In this document: positions 1 to 11,865 of the stretch, in pieces
Layout of the letters: each line of letters begins with the position of its first letter
Position numbering within the stretch: position 1 is the first letter of the stretch
Program-made: the position numbers and the translations under genes
Notes under the pieces: model-generated
Database searches by the model: none
Told to the model about the DNA's origin: nothing
The model's input: the letters and a program-made list of their open reading frames with translations, nothing else
Source of the DNA: Homarus americanus
Lineage: Eukaryota; Arthropoda; Malacostraca; Decapoda; Nephropidae
Assembly (NCBI RefSeq): GCF_018991925.1
Contig: NW_024755055.1
Span: forward strand, 1,080,922 to 1,144,921
DNA length: 64,000 nt
Direction: 5' to 3'

Positions 1-45
1 AGGAGAGGGAGCAACGACCTGATAAGAGAAATATGAGTAATCAAG

Positions 46-48
<3 letters not shown>

Positions 49-105
<57 letters not shown>
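49..105. repeat. (AG)n microsatellite
   Basis: Uninterrupted AG dinucleotides over about 57 bp. Confidence 0.98.
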
Positions 106-108
<3 letters not shown>

Positions 109-177
109 TCAGTACACACCGCCACACATTTTCTGGGTTAGGCTCAACTCTGACAAATTCGTCCTCTGGTTGCTGAA

Positions 178-424
178 GTCTGTCTGTCTGTGTCTACCTG
201 TCTCTCTGTACCTGTCATCTGTCTTCTCGTGTCTGTCTGTCTGTCTTCCCGTGTCTGTATCTGTCTGTGTCTACCTGTCTCTTTGGACCTGTCTGTCTGC
301 CTCTCTGTACTGTCTGTCTGTCTTCCCGTGTCTGTCTATCTGTCTGTGTCTTCCCCATCCTCCCACACCCCATTCTACCTCCCACCCCCATTCTACCTCC
401 CCACACATTCTACCTCCCCACAGC
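178..424. repeat. Imperfect (TGTC)n followed by a 15-21-bp CATTCTACCTCCC tandem
   Basis: TGTC/CTGT words dominate 178-347; from 352 four copies of CATTCTACCTCCC with variable C/A spacers follow. Confidence 0.9.
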
Positions 425-487
425 CTCTGAATCTGGGGAGTGGGGAGATTAAGCTGAATCGACTTGTTCAGTGCATATATCATTAGG

Positions 488-950
488 TTTGGGTGGGAGG
501 AGAGAGTGGGGAGAAAGAAAGAGGGTGGGGAGGGAGGTTAAAGAGGGTGGGGAGGAGGAGAGAGAGGGGGTGGGGAGAAGGAGAAAGGTTGGGAGGAGGA
601 GAGGGGTGGGAGGAGGGAGAGGGTGGGGAGAAGGAGAGAGAGGGTCGGGAGGAGAGGGGTGGGGGGAGAGGGGTGGGAGAGGGTGGGGAGGGTAAGAGGG
701 TGGGAGGAGAGAGAGGGTGGGGAGAAAGAGAGAGGGTGGGGAGGAGGGGTGGGGAGAAAAAGAGAGGGTGGGGGAGGTAAGAGGGTGGGGAGGGAGAGAG
801 GGGTGGGAGGAGAGTGGGTGGGAGGTAAGAGGGTGGAGAGGAGAGAGAGGGTGGGGAGGAGAGAGAAAGGGTGGGGAGGAGAGAGGGGTGGGGAGAAGAG
901 AGAGAGGGTGGGGAGGAGAGAGAAAGGGTGGGGAGGAGAGTGGGTGGAGA
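488..950. repeat. Purine-only minisatellite (GGTGGGGAGGAGAGAG type)
   Basis: About 460 bp in which GAGAGAGGGTGGGGAG recurs with variable GA length; nearly no pyrimidine except T in GGTG. Confidence 0.9.
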
Positions 951-959
951 TAAACTAAA

Positions 960-1022
960 TGGGTTTTTATTATTTTCATTATTATTATCATTATCATTAT
1001 TATTATCATCATTATTATTATT
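960..1022. repeat. (TTA/TCA)n trinucleotide-like tract
   Basis: ATTATTATCATTATC pattern over about 60 bp. Confidence 0.85.
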
Positions 1023-1770
1023 CCCCTTCCATATATAAACATTTCATAAACAAACAACAAAAAACAACAACACAAACAGCAAAACAAAAGTAAATCCGCA
1101 ACAGTGAAACAGAAAAACAAAATACTCGCGAGGAAATGTATTTAACGAAGCCATCAGGTGGGCTGCTAATTAACCAGAAAGTACACCTGTGTGAGAGAGA
1201 GAGAGAGAGAAAGAAAGAGAGATGAAACAGGTGGCCAGCATCTCGCAGCAGCAACCACACAAGATAAATAACCAATGGTGAAATCCGCTGGTTGAGAACG
1301 GATCGAGAGAAGCATTCAAAACAGACTTGAATCCGCGAACGGGGGTGGAGGAGGGGAGGGTTTGTTTACGATCTGGGGTGGCGGAGGAGGAGGAGGAGGA
1401 GGAGAGGCTCGGTGGCTAGCTAACTGGATGACTCGTCCCCCTCTCTCACTCTCTCTCTGTTGTAAGATACGACTGTTGTCAGAATCTTTCTCGACCGCCA
1501 AAATAAAACCGAGGTGAGCTTAAATGCGGCAGGGGGGGGCAGGGGGGGGGCAGGAGGGGTGCAAGGAGGGGGGCAAGGAGGGGGAGGCTTAAATGAGAAT
1601 AAATAACAGCTTGTATTTGTAGAAGATTAACTTGGAGGTTTGTTAAGGCAAGGCGAGGCGAGTCTCGAGTCCCTTGAGAGTGTTAAACGAGGCTATGACG
1701 TTTGAGGTGTTTTGGTCGAGGTACTGCAAGGTAGTAAATTACTCCCCCGTGTGTTTGGTGCCTTTAGGTA
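1023..1770. other. Mixed unique sequence with short GA, GGA and GGGGCA runs
   Basis: (GA)n at 1195-1222, (GGA)n at 1384-1404, GGGGGGCAGG runs at 1531-1588. No gene or RNA recognised. Confidence 0.6.
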
Positions 1771-1853
1771 AACATGTGTGTGTGTCAGGTGTATGTGTGT
1801 GTGTGTGTGTGCGTGTGTGTGCGTGTGTGTGCGCGTGTGTGTGTGTGTGTGTG
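1771..1853. repeat. (TG)n with CG and TA interruptions
   Basis: TGTG runs broken by GCGTG at roughly 10-bp steps. Confidence 0.95.
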
Positions 1854-1929
1854 ACCTAAACACAATGAATAAGACATTTTATGACTGACTGACTATCTAT
1901 ACATACACCATACGAGTGACCTGATAAAG

Positions 1930-1931
<2 letters not shown>

Positions 1932-1965
<34 letters not shown>
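1932..1965. repeat. (TC)n microsatellite
   Basis: Pure TC over about 34 bp. Confidence 0.97.
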
Positions 1966-1969
<4 letters not shown>

Positions 1970-2277
1970 ACAACACTTTCATCCACTACCATTTCCACCA
2001 TTCCGGAAAAACAAAAAACTAAATTAACGAAAGAGGAATAAGGAAAACCCACGATAAGAGATCACAAATAAGGTTGGTATTTGAGTGTTGACTGGGATAC
2101 CACACGCCCGGAGGAGGAATGCCCCTTCCCACACGCCTTGGAGACATTCTACCCACGCCCTGAAGACACTCTACCCGCGCCCTGCCTCCTCTCCCACGCC
2201 CTAATGCCCGCGCCTCTCACGTATTCTCCTCCTGTGATTTCATATCCCACGGTTGAGGAAATATCAACATACTATAG

Positions 2278-2730
2278 TCGGTTTCTCTTTCTCTCTCCCT
2301 CCTTCCCCCCCTTCCCTTCTCCCTCATTTCTTCCCTCTCCTGCTCCTCTCCTTCCCTCTCTTTCTTACCTTCATTCTTTCCTCTCACTTCCTTCACACAC
2401 CCCTTCCCTTTCTCCCTCTCCCTTTCTCATGCCCCCCTTCCCTCCCTTAATTCCACCCTTTCCCACCCCTCATTCTTTCCTCTCCTCTCTCTATCTCCCT
2501 CCTTCCCTCTCATTCTTTCCTTTTCCTCATCCCACCCTCTCTCCCTCATCCTCCCCCCCTCCCCTCACCCTCCCCTACCCCTCTCTCCCTCATCCCTCCC
2601 CCTCCACCTCACCCTCTCCCTACCTCCCTCTCTCTCCCTCATCCCTCCCCTCTCTCTCTCTCCCTCACCTCACCCTCTCTACCTCCCTCTCTCTCCCTCA
2701 TCCCACCCTCCCTCATCTTATCTCACATCA
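2278..2730. repeat. Polypyrimidine tract with CTCATCCC-type words
   Basis: About 440 bp nearly all C and T; TCTCTCCCTCATCC recurs in the second half. An open frame over it (2081-2755) is compositional. Confidence 0.88.
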
Positions 2731-2814
2731 TCAGTACAAAGAGATTAACAAATAAGATTCCTGTCACCGTCAATCTGTCTCCTCCCCCATTACTGTATAG
2801 TGTTATGTCTGTTA

Positions 2815-3065
2815 TTCATTACATTACACTGTTATTATTGTTATTTTATTGCTCCTATTATTGTTATTGCTGTTATTATTGTTATTTCATTGCTGTTATT
2901 ATTGCATGCTGTTGTTATTAAGTTATTTACAGCGTTATTGATGTTACGTGACTAGAGTTATTGCTGTAGGCTGTTACTGGTATGCATTACACTGCCCTGT
3001 TATTGTTGTTATTCACTAAAATACGTTGTTCTTTTTGTTATTCATTACATTACACTGTTATTAGA
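2815..3065. repeat. Degenerate GTTATTATTG word block
   Basis: GTTATT, TACACTGTTATT and CATTACATTACACTG recur between 2815 and 3062 in one orientation, like a decayed tandem array. Confidence 0.7.
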
Positions 3066-3111
3066 TGTCATCACAGTGTACTTTTGTTATTGTTTATGTT
3101 ATAGTGATTAC

Positions 3112-3655
3112 ATACAAACACACACACGCACACCAGTACACACATACATGCGAACATACATACACATCAGTACACATACGCACACCAGTACACACACACA
3201 CCAGGACACACACACACACACGCACACCAGTACACACATACATACGAACATACATACACATCAGTACACACACACACACCAGGACACACACACACACACG
3301 CACACTATCCATCACCAGGAAAGTCATACACTCAATCCTATGCAAATAAAGAAGACCATTATTTATTTTAATCATTAATATACACACGACCAGGCCACCC
3401 AACCACACACACACACACATGTACACATACCTACACATACATGTACACACACACACACACCTACACATACATGTACATACACACACACACACCTGCACAT
3501 ACATACGCCTACACACACCTACACATACACGCTCAAAAGTACATACATACATACAGTACACCTACCCACACACACACACACACACACGTATAATTACACC
3601 TACATACACATACATGCACATCAGTACACACACACACACACACACACACACAATA
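3112..3655. repeat. Compound (CA)n/(CATA)n with an internal direct duplication
   Basis: ACACATACATACGAACATAC and flanks occur at about 3150 and 3235 (about 85 bp apart); (CA)n continues at 3405-3520 and 3565-3650, with a short AT-rich gap at 3310-3400. Confidence 0.92.
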
Positions 3656-3659
3656 GAAT

Positions 3660-3905
3660 AAATGTTTTATGTTTATCTAAGATCTATTTACCTACGGCCT
3701 CAATAGACTGGAATCTATTACCGGATGAAAAATGTGACAGTCTATCGAGGTCTATTATACCGTAGATACAATAGATTATGGTCTATTCTCCAATCATCGT
3801 GTGAATCTTGCATGAATCTAGTCCGTGAATCACTGAATATCCAATTCCCCGAATCATTACGAATCTGGTCTTCTGAATCACAATACAAAATTAACATGAA
3901 ACCGA
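3660..3905. other. AT-rich block with recurring TCTATT and GAATC words
   Basis: AATAGATT/GGTCTATT words recur at 3665-3790 and TGAATC/CGAATC at 3800-3880. No gene recognised. Confidence 0.5.
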
Positions 3906-3910
3906 ATTAA

Positions 3911-3992
3911 AGACAGACAGACAGACAGAGACAGAGAGACAGACAGACAGACAGACAGAGACAGAGAGACAGAGAGACAGACAGACAGAGAC

Positions 3993-4024
<32 letters not shown>

Positions 4025-4183
4025 GAAGACAGAGACAGGGAGACAGACAGAACTGATTACTTATTTTTAACCACCACCCTGAAACAACCAACAGAAGTGA
4101 TGGACGGAAAAAGACAGGCAGACAGGGCAGACAGAGAGAGAGAGAGGATGTACACGGAACACACACACACACTATGAGAGGGA

Positions 4184-4228
<45 letters not shown>

Positions 4229-4252
4229 TGAGAGGGAGGGACACACACACAC
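3911..4252. repeat. (CAGA)n then (CA)n with a duplicated CTATGAGAGGGAG
   Basis: CAGACAGA/CAGAGA over 3911-4050, unique 4051-4115, GA run to 4147, then (CA)n interrupted twice by CTATGAGAGGGA. Confidence 0.95.
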
Positions 4253-4264
4253 ACAAAACATCAA

Positions 4265-4478
4265 CACCACATATTGTTCGCCGCCCATAAATCAGGTGGG
4301 CGTGACGGCTGGAGTATCACAATATGGGCGGGCGTGCGTGCGTGCCATCCCCCCCTTCCCTGTTCATCCCCCTCATTATTATGCTTTTTATTCTCGTCTT
4401 ATTCTTCCAGTAAACAAAAGGTCCCAAAGGCGGCACGTGGAGTTTTTATCTTGTGTCAACACGCGTCAGTCCTGTGTG
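4265..4478. other. Unique island, candidate conserved non-coding element
   Basis: About 210 bp of balanced sequence between repeats; holds CAATATGGGCGGGCG, CCATAAATCA and AGTAAACAAAAGG (Fox-like). No coding signal. Conservation not tested. Confidence 0.3.
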
Positions 4479-5135
4479 TGCTGGGGGGAGGGAAGGGGGG
4501 GGTGGTGGTGTGTGGGAGATTGGAGTGGGAAGTGAATTGTGAAATGGTAGTGTGGGGGTGTGGGGGGTGGGGTGGTGTTAGGGGGGTTGGGGAGGAAAGG
4601 AGGGGAGGAAAATAGAGGAGGGGAAAAGTTGGGGAGGAGGGATGGGGAGGGGTGTGTAAGAGAAGAGGGGAGAGGGGGAGGGTGGGGAGAGGAGGGGAGG
4701 TGAGAGAGTTATGAAATAGTAGTAGTAGTAGTAGTGGGAAAAATAGTGGTAGGAAGAATAGTGGTTACAGTGGTAGGCAATACAATAGATAAAGATTGTG
4801 GTAGTAGTGGTAGCAGGTGTTACAGAGAGTTAAAAATGGATGTGTAGCAGTGGAAAAGGAATTGTGGTAGTGGTGGTAGCGATTGTGGTGGAGAGGATTA
4901 TGAGATTGCGTGGTGTCCGCGAGCGATGATGGTTTTGTCTGAAAGGGATTGTGGTAGTAATTCGGGTAGTGGTGGTTGTTACAGTTAGAATGATGTTGGT
5001 GGTAGCGTAAATGACGGTAGGAATGACGATAGTGGTGGTAGTTCCGGGTGGTGGATATAGTGAACAGTAATGATGGTAGTGATAATTGTAGTGGTGGTAG
5101 TAAAAATAGTGGTAGTTGTGGTAGGTATCGTAATA
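4479..5135. repeat. G-rich then GGTAGTAGTGG-rich low-complexity block
   Basis: 4480-4700 is GGGGAGG-type; 4716-5120 repeats (G)TAGTGGTAG words on one strand. Interrupted by short unique pieces. Confidence 0.8.
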
Positions 5136-5302
5136 AGTGAACGCATCTAATTAAAGTAGAATCTCGGGGTAAAATTGACTCCATATTCTTACCTTATAAT
5201 ATTTTTATCTTGAACATAACTCAGGTGTACAGTCTTACACCTTCACCCCAACCTGACACAGGGCCCAATAGGACTGGGCCCCATCCTGCTGTAGCCTCGC
5301 CA
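5136..5302. other. Unique spacer with a GGGCCCAATAGGACTGGGCC element
   Basis: The phrase at 5262-5282 is shared with loci near 32.0-32.3 and 49.4-49.55 kb (see repeat family). Confidence 0.5.
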
Positions 5303-5355
5303 TAAATAATAATGATAATAACTACAACAACAACAATAATAACAAGAACAAGAAC

Positions 5356-5424
<69 letters not shown>

Positions 5425-5428
5425 CCAG

Positions 5429-5469
<41 letters not shown>

Positions 5470-5486
5470 ACACACACACACACACA
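5303..5486. repeat. (AAT)n followed by (CA)n
   Basis: AAC/AAT mixture, then pure (AAT)n 5354-5424, then (CA)n 5430-5486. Confidence 0.97.
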
Positions 5487-5489
5487 TCA

Positions 5490-6124
5490 CTTTAATAAGC
5501 AAATCCTACTTCCACGTGCACCAGACAATGTTAGTAAACAAAGACGCCTCGGATGAACCCCCGTAAGTAACAAAAAAAACAAAAAAAAACAAGCATTATC
5601 GTACTTACAGAAGGTGGCACACGCGTTTACCGCCATTACCCAAGGCTTTAAAAACTTCCCCCCCACCATTCACTAAAGACACCACACATACATAAATAAA
5701 TACTCCCCCCACCTCCCCCAACTCCCCCAACTCCCCCAACTCCATCATGAGCCACTGTAGGGAAGGTAAATCACGCTACCGATACAATGGGATGGACACA
5801 GGATGCAATGGGGCTGAAAATTTTTATTCTGCTTTATCTGGTCACAAAGTCAACATTAGGAGGCGATCAGAAACCAATATTGATGAGTTACAAATCGCCT
5901 TCGTACCAGAGCTCCCTAAAGTGTCGTTCACAGGCTGGTGGTGATAGTCGTGCTTTGTTTGCCTCACAGAAAATAAACTTTATCTCAGCTTTAAACGTCT
6001 AAATAAAGCTTATGGTCTATTTAAGCTTGAAGATAGATAATAGTTCTTGTATTTTATGATGATATTGAGGTTCTAAGAAGACAAGAGGAGACGACAGAAC
6101 GAAATAAAATGAAATCGAGAGGAA
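5490..6124. other. Unique AT-rich spacer
   Basis: Poly-A runs at 5572-5590, C-rich 5704-5742; small open frames at 5747-6002 show no recognisable domain. Nothing else supported. Confidence 0.5.
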
Positions 6125-6482
6125 GAGGAAAAGGTTAACCCAATATGGCGGGCCGAGCGTCACAGCAGACTCTTCCGACACCAATCACCCTTGATAAATC
6201 ACCCCTATGATATCACACTTTATTGTACCCATCGTGTTTTAATTCAGATCTAACGCTTTCATTCATTTGGGATTAAGCCCCGAATTGCCTGGTGGCCCGG
6301 CGAGTCGACCCTTACACCGGGAGGAGATAGGGTCCAATATCCAACGCCCCGAGACAAGACAGAGCTACTCCGCCTTGTGCGTTGAAGACATAGGGACGAA
6401 GATCCTTATAGACAATCATAACGAGATGGCCCTTAAAGGCTTAATGTACCCAGTCGCTCGCGCCAGGCAAGTTTCAAGGGAG
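6125..6482. promoter_or_regulatory. Unique GC-balanced island, candidate regulatory element downstream of Pitx
   Basis: About 360 bp without repeats, including CAATATGGCGGGC (YY1-like), TTGATAAATCACCCC, TTTGGGATTAAGCCCC (GGATTA at 6270-6275) and TAATGTACCC. An open frame at 6267-6539 runs into the next GGGA repeat and resembles no family. Confidence 0.3.
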
Positions 6483-6483
6483 G

Positions 6484-6700
6484 GATGGGGTGGATGGGAG
6501 AGGGAGGGAGGGAGAGAGAGGAGGGAGGGAGAAGGGTGAGGGAGAGAGGAGGGAAAGGAGACAAAAGAATATAACTGAAGGCATATGGGTTATTACCATG
6601 ATACAGCCTTTAGCTTCTGTCAACGATGGAGGGAGAGGGGGAGAGGGAGGGAAGGAGAGGGAGGGAGAGGGACAGGGAGGGAGGGAGAAAAAAAGGTAAT
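6484..6700. repeat. GGGAGAGGGAGG purine tracts
   Basis: Two purine blocks (6484-6560, 6628-6695) around a short unique piece. Confidence 0.85.
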
Positions 6701-6963
6701 GGTGATATATAAGGATTGATGGTGACCTGTGGTGAGATGGTGACCGGTGATAAGAGATAGTGGCTATACTATGGTGAAATATAGTGAGAGAATTTCTTCA
6801 CCATCTTGCTTAGGTCATCTTGTTATTCCTTAGAGAGAGAGAGGGACCCCACACCACACCACGGATGAAGCATAAAGCGTATGGAAGGTATAATTTACAT
6901 AAGGATAATAACAACACCAGCTAAGCAATCTGTCGACCGCTAGTACGGGAGGAAGAGAGCTGC
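6701..6963. other. Spacer with TGGTGA words
   Basis: TGATGGTGACCTGTGGTGAGATGG-type words at 6702-6790, then unique sequence up to the 25-bp array. Confidence 0.5.
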
Positions 6964-8656
6964 TGACACACCCTGTAGACGAGGCTAGGCACCCTGTAGA
7001 CGAGGCTAGCGACACACCCTGTAGACGAGGAGGCACACCCTAGCGACACACCCTGTAGACGGGCTAGCGACACACCCTGTAGACGGGCTGGGACACACCC
7101 TGTAGACGAGGTGAGCGACACACCCTGAAGACGGGGCTAGCGCACACCCTGTAGAGAGGCTAAAGGACACACCCTGTAGACGAGGAGCGACACACCCTGT
7201 AGACGACTAGCGACACCTGTAGACGAGGCTAGCTGGGACAGCGACACACCCTGTAGAGAGGCTGGCGACACACCCTGTAGACGAGAGGCTGTAGCGACAC
7301 ACCCTGTAGACGAGGCTAGGCACACCCTGTAGACAGGGCTACACACCCCTGTAGATGAGACTAGCGCGACGACACACCCTGTAGACGGGCTAGCGACACA
7401 CCCTGTAGACGAGGCTAGTGCAGCACACCCTGTAGACGAGGCTAGCGACACACCTTGTAGACGGGCTAGCGACACACCCCAGATGAGGCTGAAGCGACAC
7501 ACCCTGCCAGACGAGGCTAGCGACACACCCTGTAGACGAGGCTAGCGACACACCCTGTAGACAGGGTAGACGAGGCGACACACCCTGTAGACGAGGCTAG
7601 CGACACACCCTGTAGACGAGGCTAGCGCACACCCTGTAGACACACAGAGGGCTTGCGACACACCCTGTAAGCGAGGCTAGCGGCACTTACCCTGTAAACG
7701 AGGCTAGCGACACACCCTGTAGACGAGGCTAGCGACACACCCTGTAGACGAGACTAGCGACACACTCTAGACGAGGCTAGCGGCACACCCTGTAGACGAG
7801 GGACACACACCCTGTGACTAGACACACCCTGAGACGAGGCTAGCGACACACCCTGTAGACGAGGAAGCGACACACCCTGTAAGCGAGGCTAGCGACACAC
7901 CCTGTAGACGAGGCTAGCGACACACCCTGTAGACGGCTGGCTAGACGAGGTAGAGGGCTAGCGACACACCCTGTAGACGAGAGCGACACACCCTGTAGAC
8001 GAGGCTGGCGACACACCCTTGAGCAGGCCCGGCCACCCTGTAGAGGCTAGCGACACACCCTGAGACGAGTGGTGGCACCCCTGTAGACAGGCTAGCGACA
8101 CACCCTGTAGACAGGGCTGGCGACACACCCTGTAGACGAGGCTAGCGACACACCCTGTAGACGAGACTAGCGACACACCCTGTGGACGGGCCTGGCGACA
8201 CACCCTGTGGACAGATGGCGACACACCCCTGTAGACAGGGCTGGCGACACACCCTGTAGACGAGGCTAGCGACACCCTGTGAACCCAGATAGCGACACAC
8301 CCTGTAGACGAGGCTAGCGACACACCCTGTGGAGCAGGGCTAGCGACACACCCTGTAGATGGGGCTGGCGACACACCCTGTAGACGAGGCTAGCGACACA
8401 CCCTGTAGACGGGGCTAGCGACACACCCTGTAGACGAGGCTGGCGACACACCCTGTAGACAGGGCTGACACACCCTGTAGACGAGGCTAGCGACACACCC
8501 TGTAGACGGGGCTAGCGACACACCCTGTAGACAGGGCTAGTGACACACCCTGTAGACGAGGCTGTGACACACCTGTAGACGGGGCTAGCGACACACCCTC
8601 AGACAAGGGCTAGCGACACACCCCTGTGGACCAGGCTAGCGACACACTCTGTAGAC
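6964..8656. repeat. 25-bp minisatellite, about 1.7 kb
   Basis: Roughly 65 copies by length of a unit with core GAGGCTAGCGACACACCC followed by TGTAGAC. Copies differ by frequent small indels and GAG/GGG or TAG/TGG changes. It contains an NheI-like GCTAGC word in most copies. No spacers as in a CRISPR array. Confidence 0.97.
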
Positions 8657-8663
8657 CTGACCA

Positions 8664-8770
8664 TTAGGCACCTTAGCTTATTTCACCTTAAGATTGATGA
8701 CCCGAATGTTACCTGAATGGTTAGGTTAGGTTAGGTAATCATCAGGGGAAATAAACTTGGATGTCCAATC
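8664..8770. mobile_element. Foldback (palindromic) short element with TTAGG loop
   Basis: Left arm CTTAGCTTATTTCACC..TTAAGATTGATGA (8671-8700) is complementary to right arm TAATCATCAGGGGAAATAA..ACTTGG (8735-8760); the loop holds GGTTAGGTTAGGTTAGG. Related arms occur at 14.85, 16.84-16.99, 28.5 and 47.3 kb. Non-autonomous MITE- or foldback-like. Confidence 0.5.
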
Positions 8771-8945
8771 AGAATAAGGACATAAAAAGCTGCCCAATCA
8801 CAGTATAGAAACACAAAATACTGACCAATCACAATACAGAAGCATAAAATACCGACCAATCACAGTTAAAAAAACAAAAAAATACTGACCAATCACAACT
8901 ATAACACAGAAAAAACTGACCAATCACACTAAAAACACCACAAAA
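8766..8945. repeat. 31-bp tandem repeat with CCAATCA core, six copies
   Basis: GACCAATCACA recurs about every 31 bp with AAACACAAAATACT between; later copies are diverged and A-rich. Confidence 0.85.
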
Positions 8946-8979
8946 AACACCCAATTAGACATAAACCCTCCTCCCAAAC

Positions 8980-9086
8980 ACACACACAACACACACACAC
9001 ACACACACACACACGCATTCTCTCAACCGCCCCCCCCACACACACAAAACACACACACACACACACAAAACACACACACACAAAAC
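8980..9086. repeat. (CA)n, interrupted
   Basis: Three CA tracts separated by a C-rich piece and AAAACAC. Confidence 0.95.
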
Positions 9087-9227
9087 ACATATTCCGTCAA
9101 TAATCCCACACAAATTTTTAACATATATCTGAGCCGATGACAAACACCCGTCACATCTCTTAAGTCAGACTAACACCCTCTCGTTCATTTATCACACTCA
9201 GCATATACACCTTCCATCAAGTAGTCA

Positions 9228-10030
9228 TTTAGCTACACCAGATGGTATTTCCTGCACAAAATACTAAAATACTGATAAATGAACGTACAGATATTACCCA
9301 CAAAAGCCCCTGTTCGTCTGTCTTGATCCCACGAACCCGTAGAGATTCATTTAACCGAACCCACGAACCCCCAGATTCATTTAAGCGAACCCACGCCCCC
9401 CAGATTCATTTAGTGAACCCACGAACCCCCAGATTCATTTAGCTACACCAGATGGTATTTCCTGCACAAATACTAAAATACTGATAAATGAACGTACAGA
9501 TATTACCCACAAAAGCCCCTGTTCGTCTGTCTTGATCCCACGAACCGTAGAGATTCATTTAACCGAACCCACGAACCCCAGATTCATTTAACCGAACCCA
9601 CGAACCCCAGATTCATTTAAGCGAACCCACGAACCCCAGATTCATTTATGAACCCACGAACCCCAGATTCATTTAGCTACACCAGATGGATTTCCTGCAC
9701 AAAATACTAAAATACTGATAAATGAACGTACAGATATTACCACAAAGCCCCTGTTCGTCTGTCTTGATCCCACGAACCCGTAGAGATTCATTTAACCGAA
9801 CCCACGAACCCCAGATTCATTTAAGCGAACCCACGAACCCCCAGATTCATTTAAGTGAACCCACGAACCCCCAGATTCATTTAGCTACACCAGATGGTAT
9901 TTACTGCACAAAATACTAAAATGCTGATAAATGGACGTACGATTACCCACAAAGCCCCCCCCTGTTCATCCCTCTCTCGAACCCACGAACCCCTAGAGAG
10001 ATTCAGACTCGTGAACCCGAAGCTGTCGAC
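9228..10030. repeat. Higher-order tandem repeat, about 210-bp unit with nested 30-bp repeats
   Basis: AGCTACACCAGATGG starts copies at 9231, 9441, 9675 and 9883 (steps of 210, 234, 208). Each copy contains CAGATTCATTTAA..GAACCCACGAACCCC sub-repeats of about 30 bp in different numbers, which explains the length differences. The last copy is diverged. Open frames here are repeat translations. Confidence 0.95.
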
Positions 10031-10109
10031 TGATATACAATACTCCATAAAGACTTCGGATTCATGAGTTTGAACTGCGGTAAATAACATCTGGTGAAGT
10101 CAAATTCCT

Positions 10110-10300
10110 AAATTGACGCTGATGGTATAAAATAGGGATAAGAATGGGGGTAAAATAGGCATAACAAAATAAGGGATGATGGGTATTGAATAGGGAAGGC
10201 AGGGAGGGGTAAAATAGTGAAGACTGACGCTGTAATAGGCGTTAGATAGGGACCATAAAATAGGGAGGATTACGTACTGTAATTGGGTTACTGAGGCCTC

Positions 10301-10348
<48 letters not shown>
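10110..10348. repeat. Degenerate AAAATAGGG block then (GA)n
   Basis: GTAAAATAGG/TAAAATAGGG recurs at 10128-10265; (GA)n at 10302-10348. Confidence 0.75.
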
Positions 10349-10351
<3 letters not shown>

Positions 10352-10439
10352 CAGGAAGCAGATGCATTACCGGGACACCTGCAGGATCCTCTTCCTCTCT
10401 CCCTCACTTCTTTCTCCTCTACACCTTACCTCACCCTCT

Positions 10440-10527
10440 CCTGGCTCACCCCACACACAACACAACATAACACAACACAACACAACACAACACAACACAA
10501 CACAACACAACACACATCACAACACAA
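10440..10527. repeat. (CACAA)n pentanucleotide
   Basis: Thirteen or so CACAA units with one CATAA. Confidence 0.95.
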
Positions 10528-10609
10528 CTAAGGGTCAGCAACCTAAAGTAACCACCCCCACCCTACACCCTCCTCACCTTCCTCCCCCATCATGTAATAC
10601 GGACCCCTG

Positions 10610-10850
10610 CCGGTAACCGAATAAATTATCAACCAATATGGCCCCAGAACGAGACTGTAAGGGCCAAACGAGGCGATTAGAGCAGTTACCAGCGACACTT
10701 ATAGCTTAATCAACCCGTTATTAAGACTGAGGGGATATTTGGCAAGGCTGGTAGGAGGCTGTTCATATTGTCTTGGACTCGCACAACGAACAACTATTTG
10801 CATGTTTATTTTCTGTTCCTCCCGTGATTTACATTTAATTTCGTGTGTGT
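10610..10850. promoter_or_regulatory. Unique island with overlapping POU octamer and Fox site
   Basis: ATTTGCAT (10796-10803) runs directly into TGTTTATTTT (10803-10812). The island also has CCAATATGGCCCC, GGCGATTAGAG and TAGCTTAATCAACC. No coding signal; a candidate distal element about 12 kb downstream of Pitx. Confidence 0.35.
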
Positions 10851-10960
10851 GTGGGGGAGGTGTGGTGGGGAGGTGGTGTGGTAAGGTATGGTGGGTAGGT
10901 TTGGTGTGGTGGGAGGTTTCGTGGAGGTAGATGTGAGGTAAGGAGGTGTAGAAGGAGTAT
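10851..10960. repeat. GGTGTGGTGGGGAGG low-complexity tract
   Basis: G/T-rich words over about 100 bp. Confidence 0.8.
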
Positions 10961-11061
10961 ATGGTAATTAATTTAAGCTCCATCACCTGTAACTTAACCA
11001 ATGTACTTAACTAATTTAAAACTGTTGTGGGTCACTTAACTCATGTAAGTAACTTTACGTC

Positions 11062-11671
<610 letters not shown>

Positions 11672-11852
11672 AGATGGGGGGGGAGGGGAGGGGAGGAGGG
11701 GAGGGGAGGGGAGGGGAGGGGGAGGGGAGGGGGGGGAGGGGGGGGGAGGGGAGGGGGGGAGGGGAGGGGGGGGGGGGGAGGGGAGTGGGGGAGAGGGGAG
11801 GAGGGGGAGGGGGGAGGGGAGGGAGAGGAGAGGGAAGGGAAAGGGAGGAGGG
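11672..11852. repeat. G-tract array (GGGGAGG)n
   Basis: About 180 bp with some twenty runs of four or more G separated by single A or GA on the plus strand; strong G-quadruplex potential. Confidence 0.95.
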
Positions 11853-11865
11853 ACACCTCCATCTC

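Noticed and set aside
6267..6539. 90-codon plus-strand frame as a gene
   Set aside because: Unique for about 70 codons but no family recognised and it ends in a GGGA repeat; kept only as a unique island.
6964..8656. CRISPR array
   Set aside because: Regular 25-bp units without unique spacers, in a eukaryotic context with spliced genes and no cas genes.
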